DNA of 64,000 bases. Source: Oscarella lobularis (Eukaryota > Porifera > Homoscleromorpha > Homosclerophorida > Oscarellidae). The translations under genes were made by a program, and so were the position numbers. How positions within the stretch are numbered: the stretch's first letter is position 1; each line of letters starts with the position of its first letter. Shown here in pieces: positions 1-9,200 of this stretch. Location: contig NC_089193.1 in NCBI RefSeq assembly GCF_947507565.1, positions 1,298,325 to 1,362,324 on the forward strand, written 5' to 3'. Below the pieces are notes generated by a model that worked only from the letters and a program-made list of their open reading frames with translations, did not search any database and was not told the DNA's origin.

Positions 1-831
1 ACGAAGGTGGGAGTCGTTCCGGCGCTCGATTCGCTCGAATTGGCGAACGGCGTGAAGGAAGTCGCGACGGAGTCGAAGGAGACGATGAAGGTGATTCACG
101 TCGACGGTACGGGCGATCGACGTCACGAGTGCACGCTGAATATCGTCAAATCGATTCGTCTACGCGAACTCCGCAACGTCGTCGTCGACGAGTTCGAAGC
201 GACGTTCAAGAATCGATCGTTCTATTTCCTGACGAGACAACTTCGCACGATCGAACCGGAAGCGGAGACGATGCAGTTCGTTCGCATGGTCTACGACGGC
301 GACGAGGTCTTCGTTCGCGACGTCGATCGCAACGATTCGCCGGAGACGAAGATGCACTTTTGCGTCTGCGGCGCCGTCGCCCAGTTCGAGTGCTCCGAGT
401 GCCAATCGCAGGGCTATTGCAGTCCGGAGTGCCAGGCGAAACACTGGGAGGCGATGCACGCGAAAGAGTGCAGCCTCCAGGGCGAGCAGAAACGACGCTC
501 TATGGTATTGAATCGGGCGCGAATGAGCCGAACCGACGTCGGAAGAACGAACGTTACCAGTTGGAAAGGCTATCTAAGCAAGTCGAGCAGCAACACGCCG
601 GCCGATCAACTGCCGGTGGCGCCGGCCCCGGTGGCGCGGGTGGCGCCGAGAGCTTCGATTGGGAGAGTCGCGCTTCCCAAGGTCGTCACGACGAAACGCA
701 ATCCCATGCTGCTGAATCGCGTTCCGACGGAGGACGTGTTTCAACCTCCGAGAGCCGACTTTCCCACGCCGTCGTTCGATAAAGCGGTCGAGAACGCGAA
801 GAAGGACGGAACGACGGAATCGGTCGTTTAG
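1..831 (+). CDS. MYND zinc-finger protein, 5' truncated by window edge
   Basis: The reading frame is open from base 1 and ends at a TAG at 829-831, so the true start lies upstream; the first ATG in view is at 85. A MYND finger is plain at about 355-474: the spacing is CxC, then CxxC (CSEC), YCxxxC, and H plus C at the end (HAKEC). MYND fingers bind proline-rich partner peptides. The part before the finger (about 90-340) is a compact globular stretch ending in VYDGDEVFVRDVDR, possibly a ubiquitin-like fold, but I do not recognise the family. The tail after the finger is basic and rich in P, A, S and T, probably disordered. The next gene (APH1) converges on it with about 110 bp between. The MYND call is firm; the specific function is unknown. 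Confidence 0.75.
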   Translation, partial: TKVGVVPALDSLELANGVKEVATESKETMKVIHVDGTGDRRHECTLNIVKSIRLRELRNVVVDEFEATFKNRSFYFLTRQLRTIEPEAETMQFVRMVYDGDEVFVRDVDRNDSPETKMHFCVCGAVAQFECSECQSQGYCSPECQAKHWEAMHAKECSLQGEQKRRSMVLNRARMSRTDVGRTNVTSWKGYLSKSSSNTPADQLPVAPAPVARVAPRASIGRVALPKVVTTKRNPMLLNRVPTEDVFQPPRADFPTPSFDKAVENAKKDGTTESVV

Positions 832-941
832 AGAAACAAAAGTAGAACCGTTTTGCTATTTAATCCAATTTTTTTATTTTTTAGACGACATTACATCATT
901 GTACGCAAACCCCTCCCCTCGACGTCGTCTCATTGACTCTT

Positions 942-2002
942 CTACTTACAGCAGATTCCAGGACCAATTCCACTTGTCCGGAAAGCGTACATCACGGTCC
1001 CAGCGAGAATAAAGTAGTTGGGAACGAGCGAGAGAGCAGCGATACCCGATACGGAACTTCCAGCGGTGAACAGAGACGCGATCAAATGAATGACGGCTGC
1101 AATCGCGATCATCATCCACGATTTCTTCTCGAATCCGGCGAACCAGATGATGCCGAGCGCGGTATTGAGTAGAATAAAGCAGAGAACGTGAAACGCTAGG
1201 AACGCGAGAGGGGGGTAAAGAATAGAGTACGCTTCGACCGTCGGTGGGGACGACACTACCTGATATTAAAAAGAATCCGCCCTTGACTCCGTCGACGCCG
1301 TCGTCGGAATCCCACACCGAGCCGGGACCGACCGAGTCGGCTAGGACGTTGAAGAAGGCGAAGGCTCCGCTAGCTACCCCGTAACCGAGCCCGGCGACTA
1401 GATATATGAAGAATGGCCCCTCGAGGATACGTGCATATTTAGGTGATCATGGGTTACTGACTGAAAGCGAGTTTGGGGCCGTAGACAATGGGAACGCCCA
1501 GCTCCTGAGCAAAACGTTCTCCTCTTCTGTAAAGAAGAAAGTCCCAGGTACTACAGTAAGTCTCTACCCCTATCTCCCCTCCTTGAAGTAACAAGGGAAA
1601 CACGCCCACTGTATTTATACCCCAAAGTCTATCCCCCTTCTCGCCTATCTTTCTCTCTCCCTTTCCTTACCTTATAACTCGGTAAAAGAAATATCGAAAG
1701 AGTTCCTGGAATAGAATGGCGACGATAACTCCGATGAACAATTGCCAGTTTTGATCGTCGCTTTTCACCGTCACCAGTCTCCACACGCAACCGGTGAAGA
1801 AGAGGGAGAGAAGCCAAAAGAACGAGCTACAGTATAATTTCGCTTCGAAAAAACGAGGACAAAAGCAGAAAAAAGGAAGCGAAACTTGCCTCGAAAGAAA
1901 AACGACGAGATTTTCGGCTTTTCCCGCAACGGCAAAGACGAACAACCACAACGGGATGCCGAACGCTATCATCGCAGCACCGAAGAAGCTTTTGAGACCC
2001 AT
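942..2002 (-). CDS. APH1: APH-1, gamma-secretase subunit
   Basis: APH-1 is a multi-pass membrane scaffold of gamma-secretase, the complex that cleaves Notch and APP-type stubs within the membrane. The N-terminus MGLKSFFGAAMIAFG lines up with the APH-1 start, which fixes the start codon at 2002. Further matches are FFWLLSLF, LFQELFRYFFYR (family: LLQEVFRFAYYK), NVLADSVGPG (family: NILADALGPG) and AGFEKKSWMM. I read five exons, at about 2002-1895, 1817-1667, 1542-1467, 1406-1318 and 1259-942. The first intron appears to start GCAAGT (a GC-AG intron). The last intron (1260-1317) restores the frame GPGSVVSSPPT. About seven hydrophobic segments fit the family. It is divergent from the F-box gene, with only 24 bp between start codons. 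Confidence 0.93.
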
Positions 2003-2026
2003 ATTTTCGGGCGTTATAGCGCGCTA

Positions 2027-4421
2027 ATGGATTCGAGCGATAGTCGAATTCTCGCCTCTTCCATGGTTCGCAGCATCGAACGATCGCTCATCGATCGACT
2101 CGTTTGCCGCGAGACGGTCGACGAGTCGTTCGAAACCGATCTGGGCCTTCTGGACGTCTGGAAAGCGGACGAATCGACGCTGGCGCGCGTCGCGACGACC
2201 GTGCGCGGCTACGGCCTACGAGAAACAATCGGATCGGACGGCAATCGTCGTCTATTCGGTCCTCGACAAGAGAGCAAGCTTCTTCGATGCCGTTCGTGCG
2301 GCCATGACAACGAGATAAACAAGCATTGGTGCATGGAATGCGGCACGGCTTTGCTAGCGGAACGACGGCGTACGAGCGAGAGGAACACGCGCGGAGGACA
2401 CGACGTTGACGAAAGTCGAGGTTTAGTCGATTTGCACTGGACGCAGTTCAGTTCTAAAGGAACGCGAGAAAGGGGCGTTTCAATTGATAGTGAGGCTAGT
2501 GCTCAGTTTCTAAAGAGGGATAAGGAGGAAACGACTGTGCCTACATATGATTTGCATTGGCCCCAGTTCAGTATTAAAAGGGACGTGTCGTTTGATAGGG
2601 AGGCTGTAAGACTGTCAAATACTGCGCCTAGAGATCAGCAGATGAGTAAACTCTCGAGTAGCCAGGCTAGCTCTAAGTCTCCGTGGAAAAGAGAGAAAGA
2701 GAAGGAAAAGCCTTTTGACTTGAATGGGAGATCAGAGTTGTTTTCCGAAGATACTGTGCTCAGTCTCAACGACAGTCTGGATGTCGCTAAGGAGACGTCG
2801 AGGCTTGGCAAATTGTTCGTGTTGGATCGTGAACGGTCTCTGTTTCTTTCTCTTCCTGACGAAATTCTGCTTCACGTGTTGGGGTGGTTGAGTCCAGTGG
2901 ACTTGTGCTCGTTGGCAGCGACGTGCACTCGCTGTCATCGATTGGCAAAAGATCAAAGCCTATGTAAGCATTAAAAAAAGAACGTATTTATACTCTAGAA
3001 AAAAAATTTCTCTTAGGGTCTAAAATTTACGTTTCTAATCGTACATTGCGGGATTCGTGGCTAGCTGCCATAGGCCAGTGTCAGCCGAGAGCTCTCGCTC
3101 TTGTACAATGCAATGGAGAAAAGACTGTGACAGCTCACGGCCTTCGGCAGCTATTTCGATCCGCTTCTACGTCACTAAAAGTACGAATTCGATCGTTGCT
3201 TTGCGTAATATAAACGACTGCGATTAGGAATTAAATGTTAGCGGTTGCCACGGAGGAGAATGGACGGGAAATTCGATTCTCCTTCACGCGTCGTCGAGAT
3301 GTCACAATGTACGAGTCCTCAACATTAGCTGGTCGAAAGACGTGTCTCTCCCAGCGCTGGAAGCGATAATCGACGCCAATCGAGGGTAATAAAGTCTGAC
3401 AGCGAATTTCTCAAATTAAATTTATTACCAGGCTGACGGATTTGGATTTGAGCGGATGCAGCGTTCGTGATACTCACCTCGAAGTTATAGGCTCTAGGCT
3501 AGGCAAAAGGTAAAGTCGGTTCTCTAGAGGCATTGGTCTAATGCCAATTTTTCTATATCTAGTATGACGAGACTTCATCTATCCTCCCTTTGTCACATCT
3601 CGACGTCATCTATAGAGAATCTGTTGCTACAGTGCAAAAATTTAGTCGATCTTAACTTGGGACGATGCTTACAGGTCGCTGCAGTTCAAGCCACGAGACT
3701 TTTGTTTCCTTTAATTAATTAACTATTAGGTCACTCGTAACTTTATTGCAAAAATTTCGGAATCTATTAAGAATTTGCAACGTCTTGAACTACTTGGCTG
3801 CAAAAAAGTAATCTATCTATCTATCTATGTATAATGGAATGCGGCGTTGACCTAATAATAGATAAATTTGCATTATAGATGACTGACAGTGGTGTGGAAA
3901 CCCTTGTACGTTGCTGTCCACTGCTGACGTACGTCGGCCTCAGTCACTGCGGCAATATCACTGACCAATCGCTGACTTACTTAGCAACAAGTGAAAGTTT
4001 GAGGTTGAAGCCAACGAGGCATTGTTTTTTTTTTTATTAGTTTTGATTGTCTTTAGGTCTTTGGACGTCGGTAACTGTTCTGTGAGTGATAGCGGCGTTT
4101 GTGCACTCGCTCGTACTCGTCTAGTGCAGCTCTCTTTGGAATCGACGCGCGTATCTGACGTCGGTCTCAGAGCGATAAGCCAAGATCGTCTATCGGCCTC
4201 TCTCGAAACGTTGGGACTTAGTTTTTGTCATCTAATAAGCGCGAAAGGCGTCGGGGCTATTGTAGAAGAATGTACAAGGAAAGAGGAATATTTGGATATT
4301 TATTTATTTATTCAAATGTGTGCGTAGATTGAAGAAAATCATTTTATATGGCTGCAAAGGCATTGGAAGACTACCACTCCTAGCAAACTCCAGTCTTCGT
4401 ATTGAAATCGACAAGAAATGA
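2027..4421 (+). CDS. Zinc-ribbon, F-box and leucine-rich-repeat protein
   Basis: The first exon (2027 to about 2963) encodes MDSSDSRIL and then a four-Cys zinc-ribbon motif (CRSCGHDN...WCMECGTAL, about 2289-2349). A Ser/Lys-rich linker follows, then an F-box (LFLSLPDEILLHVLGWLSP, about 2840-2950). Short exons from about 3017 on encode leucine-rich repeats of the cysteine-containing FBXL kind: LNVSGC, LDLSGCSVRD, LNLGRC, LELLGCKK, VGLSHCGNITD, LDVGNCSVSD, LGLSFCHLIS, IILYGCKGIG. The protein ends IEIDKK at 4421. F-box proteins bind SKP1 and bring substrates to SCF ubiquitin ligases; the LRRs should bind the substrate. An alternative start is the ATG at 2063. The combination with an N-terminal zinc ribbon is one I cannot assign to a named FBXL. 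Confidence 0.85.
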
Positions 4422-4988
4422 TGAAAGTAAGCGTAATGTCAATGACGTCACTCAACAGAATAATATTAGTGAACGGAATTCAAACGTTTGCCGCCCGTTT
4501 TTTTTTTCTAAATCCATTTGGCACCAGTAAGAATATTTAAACATGCTCGTGGAAATGATCGTTGTTCCGGTTCCAGCGCATCCAATTAGGTACGACGCGC
4601 TAAACGCATGCCAACGGCATCCGGGCGTTCGACCGAGCCGATCTCAAATCTCCAGAAATCACGTTAGCGGTCGCAAAGCGCGACGTCAGTAGCCTCGATA
4701 CGCGTACACGTCAAGTCGACGCCCGACGCTCGACTCCCCGAATCGATTCGCCCGAGAACGAGTGAGTACGGCGGGGTCCTCCTCTTTCAAAATGGCCGAT
4801 CCCTTACGACGACCCTGAGCGCGATTCGACGCGCCTATCGACGCCTAGTGGCTGCGAGTAGACGTTTTAGTCATTGATGGAAAGTCGAAGCCAGTCGAAT
4901 CCGAAAGCCGCACCCCGATTTTTTCGAAAGAGAGGAGGGGGGCGTACCCCACTCACCAGATTTATTTATTTGCAGGAAAAACTCGATC
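4422..4988. promoter_or_regulatory. Intergenic gap: FBXL 3' end, ARF6 promoter and likely 5'UTR intron
   Basis: No gene is seen here. A plausible 5'UTR intron of ARF6 runs from GTGAGTAC near 4760 to TTTATTTGCAG at about 4974, 14 bases before the ARF6 ATG. If so, transcription starts upstream of 4760 in CpG-rich sequence. This is inferred from splice signals only. Confidence 0.4.
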
Positions 4989-5729
4989 ATGGGCAAGCTC
5001 CTGTCGAAGATTTTCGGCAGCAAGGAGATGCGAATACTAATGCTCGGTCTCGACGCCGCCGGAAAGACGAGTAGGAGCTATGGGACGAAGAGGGGCCCCC
5101 TTTCGGGGAACCGGTTCCCAACGCCAACGCCGCGCGTCACTTTCGCTTCTCTCTCTCTTCGTTATAGCGATTCTGTATAAACTGAAGCTAGGTCAGTCGG
5201 TGACGACAATCCCGACGGTAGGCTTTAACGTTGAAACCGTAAGTTACAAGAACGTGAAATTCAACGTATGGGTAAGTCACACCACCAAGCAGAAAAAAAA
5301 TTTATATTATATGAATATTTTTCTTCTTTTTAGGACGTCGGTGGGCAGGATAAAATTCGACCACTTTGGAGGCACTATTACACGGGCACCCAAGGTCTCA
5401 TATTCGTCGTCGATTGCGCCGATAGGGAACGAGTCGAAGAAGCGCGACAGGAACTACATCGAATCATCAACGATAGGGAAATGCGCGACGTCATTATATT
5501 GATTTTCGCTAACAAGCAAGATTTACCCGACGGTGAGAAGAATATAATCAATAGTTAATTAGCGTATTATTTTTTTTGTTCTGTAGCTATGAAGCCGCAC
5601 GAAGTCCAGGAGAAATTGGGTCTAACGCGAATTCGTGATCGTAATTGGTATGTCCAGCCGTCGTGCGCAACGACGGGCGACGGACTACAAGAGGGACTAA
5701 CGTGGTTGTCATCGAATCACAAATCTTGA
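4989..5729 (+). CDS. ARF6: ARF6 small GTPase
   Basis: ARF6 controls endosome recycling and cortical actin at the plasma membrane. Four exons: 4989-5070, 5168-5271, 5334-5532 and 5587-5729. Joined, they give a protein nearly identical to animal ARF6: [14 protein letters not shown] with Gly2 for myristoylation, the P-loop GLDAAGKT, switch I with the effector Thr in [21 protein letters not shown] (switch II), NKQD for guanine recognition, and CATTGDGL near the end. The residues SKIFG and the TG-for-SG change agree with ARF6 rather than ARF1-5. The total of about 175 residues is the family length. Intron 1 splits the P-loop Thr codon, with donor GTAGGA after base 5070. Confidence 0.97.
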
Positions 5730-6244
5730 TGGTGATTCGTTTGTTGAATTTTTTTCTCTTCTCTCTCTCTCTCTCTCCTGTGCTCTCTCCCTCCCCCCCT
5801 CCGTGTGCACACCTCCCCTCAGAAAAACGTCGTTTTTGTGTCTTTGTGTGTGAGTGTATCTGTGAAGTTGATTGGTTTGCTGCATGGGCGTGCTTAGTAA
5901 GTGACTCCGAGACCATTATGAACGTAAACGTGTTTTTTTTGCGTATACGATTTATTATGATGGAGTCGTTGACTGTACGTACACTCAGGCTAGTGGTAGT
6001 AGTATATAGCTTTTGTATGTGAAAAAGACCCTGCACCTCGATTTGAAAATTATCACGTGGCACGTTTGAGCAGTCCCGTACTCTACGTCGCAGCGTACAC
6101 ACCTACTCACACCTACGCGACCTACGCGTGCTAATTTTTCCTAGGCATTGTTCCGGGAATCGACGCGTGCGAGAACACGTCACCGGGGAGAGCGCACGCC
6201 ACACGCCATTCTTCCGTCGCGACCAGGGGCTAGGACACGCGCGG
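5730..6244. other. Intergenic: ARF6 3'UTR and p190RhoGAP 5' region
   Basis: I see no gene in these 515 bp. There is a CT-rich simple-sequence tract at about 5756-5800. From about 6090 the sequence becomes CpG-rich, as expected for the leader of the next gene. The frame is open upstream of 6245 back to 6128, so a longer N-terminus cannot be excluded. Confidence 0.5.
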
Positions 6245-9200
6245 ATGGCCGCCTCGGACTCGCCCGCACGTCGAACGTGCCGCGTATCGGTCGTCGGCCT
6301 CTCGGGACGCGACAAAGGCGCCGAAGGCGTCGGAAAATCGTGCCTATGCGATCGATTCGTTCGCGGTCCCGTCGAAGACGATTTTCGCACGGATCACATA
6401 TCCGAAGTGAGCCAATCGGACTTCGTCGGCTCCGTCATCAACAATCGCCACTTCCTCTACTGGGGTCGCGTCGAAAAGCGCCCCGATTCGACGTCGCCGT
6501 CGATCGCTTTCGAAATCGTCGAACAGACGGAGTTCACCGACGACGCGACGTTCGCGACGTTTCCCGGGCAGCCGTACGCGAAGCGCGCCGTCGCGACGAA
6601 GCTCGAATCGAAGGGAAAGATCGCCTACGCGAACAAAGATCAAATGGCCATACCGGCCGACTATCCCGTATCCGAATTTCCGTCCAAGTTCGCCGTCGAC
6701 GGATTTCTCGTCGTCGTCGACGCGCAGGCGCGATTTGGAAGCGGGGGCGCGGTCGGCGACGCTCAGCTGAAATTTCTCGCGAAATTTCTCCCGGCGTTGA
6801 GCAAGACGAAAAAACCCGTCGTCGCCGTGGCAACCAAGTGCGACGTCGCCGACGAAGCGTACGTGCGGGAAATCGAAAGTACGATAGCGCGTCTCGTGAA
6901 GAATCCTCACCTCGTCGAGACGTCCGCCGTCGACGACGTCAACGTCGATCACGCCTTTCACGCGTTGGCTCATCTCGTCGAAAAGGGAAATCGTACGCGC
7001 GCGAAAATCGTCTCGTACGCGCACGCGAATCGGGCGCGCCAGGCGCTCGTCGTCGACGCGAAGCGCGCCTATCAGACGGCGCTCGTCGAGACGATCGGCG
7101 ACTTTCAGACGACGTGGGAGCGCTGTCGTCGACTGATGACCGATTCCGAGGCGTTTCGACGTTTCGTCGAGCTGCGCGGCGTCGTCAAGGCGCGTCGACT
7201 CTTCGCCCAGCACGTGTTCGAGTTGAAGGAGCGGAAGCAGGTGCAACGGCGCGCGGAGCACTTGACCAAGTTGCCCAAGGCGCTCGAAGCGATTCTGTCC
7301 GACGTCGTCGACGGGAATAGCACGTGGGCCGAGTGCCAGGCGACGATGCGCGATCACGACGAATTTGAGCACTATTTCGTCGTTCTGCCCGACGGGTCGG
7401 CGTGGGAGGACGACGATTGGCTCGTCTGTCAGGATTCGCGCGTACCGTCGGGGATATTGGCGCTCGACGACGCGGCGACGATATTCGACGTCTATAAGAA
7501 TTGCGTTTTGGTGAAGAAGAAGAAGCAGGAAATGGAGACGCGATTGCGGAGTATGCTCGAAGAGGCGGATGACGAAATTTTGCCAGGTTATTAAATATCT
7601 ATAGTCTATAAGTTGAGTTTGATTTTCATTTTGCTTTCTCTCTAGGAATGTCGTGGGCTGATGTGAAGGACTATCTCGCCGCGCAGTATCATCAGTACGA
7701 GGACTTGCTCGACGACGACGCTCTCGGCAAGCGAGTTTGGAAGGAGCACGAGGAGAAGATTCGCGCTCTCGCCAAGGACGATTTCAGGGAGCTTCTCTAC
7801 GAGACGCCGCATCTGTTCGACTTCACGCGCGCGACGAACAAACTCGCCGATCAGCAGCACATCTTCAAAAAGGCTCTGCAGGTAAAAGAAAAAAAAACAT
7901 TCTCCTATTTCTATGATCACTGATGTTGTTCTTGTTGTATAGGAGGATCTTCGTTATCAGCAGTTGCAGAAGTGCGAAGTCGATCGGAGCATTCTCATTT
8001 GGAATCACGTCGCCTTTCTGCAGAAAGAGCCCAAGGTTGACGCTCGTATTCGAGAAGGAATTGCCAAGACGAAACGGTGGGTAGACACCTTCCTTTGGTA
8101 CTTATATATATAACCTAAATGCTTTTTCTTTTTTGTGCTAGACGTGGCACGTTGATGATCAACAGTAATAACTGGATCACTAAGCCCGGTGAGACGAGAC
8201 TGAAACTTCTGCTTCTCGGTTCAAGCGATCTAGCTCACGAATTAAAGGACGAGATTGCGGTACAAAGATAATAGGAGCCGGATTTTTTCTGTACTACTCT
8301 CCCTTCTTCTCTTAGGCGCTTTGCACGGCGAATTTTGAATTTGAGCCGGAGGCGGAGAGAAAGGTGACCTACAGTCTCGACATCAAAATTATTGACGACG
8401 ACGAAGTGTCGACGAGCAGTTTTGCGAGCGGAGAATTCACTCCCAACGGTACGCTATTTTTCTTCTCTTTTTTTTTTTCTTGGGCCTCCCTCTCCTATCT
8501 ATTGCCGCTTCTCTCTTTCGTTCTCAGGCTGCGTCTGCATTTTTAGCAATACGACGAATCTCCAATACGTGACGCGTGCTCTTGAAGGCCACGTCATACA
8601 CAGCGTCGGCCGAACGGCGACGATGGGTCGGCTGCCCTTTCGCGGCCTTCCCATCACTCTCATTCAAGCGGTCGATCCCAATATGCCAGAAGCAGATCAG
8701 CAGGACGTCGCCCAAGAAGGGGAAGAACTGGCGAAACGGTGAGAGAAAGAGATAGAGGCAAAATCGCTCCCTCTATACACGCAGTACCGCTTCGCTTTCC
8801 CCCCGCTCACCCGGCCAGACGATTTGACTTGAAGTCAGTGTTCAGTCATATTGTCTACGCCGTGTAGCGTTTGGTTTTAGATGGTTTGAGTTATCTAAGT
8901 GTAGCGCACGTTTTGCTGCCCTTTATAGAGGCGCCATATATCACCTAGATTTTGCTGACCAAGCGCATTGCCGTTTCTTCGTATCCGTTCGCTTTTCGCG
9001 TCCAAATAGCCACTGAATGTCTTTAGAATAGATCACCAATGTACTTCGCGGCTGATTTTTCGCCTCTACTTGCTCGTATAGACCATTTTGTCATGCGTCT
9101 TACAACTGACGTCATGTGTAGCGTGACAGGGCGTGTCTTGCGTACGTGGAACGCGTTTTATTTTCGTTTTTTCGCGTTTCTACATTGATTTGCGACCAAA

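Noticed and set aside
1260-1317. Apparent frameshift in APH1 between GGFFLIS and AYSILYPP
   Set aside because: A 58-nt intron (GTGTGG...ATATCAG) removes the odd sequence and restores the family's GPG-VV spacing, so the gene is intact.
6344-7372. 342-residue minus-strand frame opposite p190RhoGAP exon 1
   Set aside because: It is a shadow caused by CG-rich codon use (CGA/TCG) on the coding strand; the plus strand has clear p190 homology.
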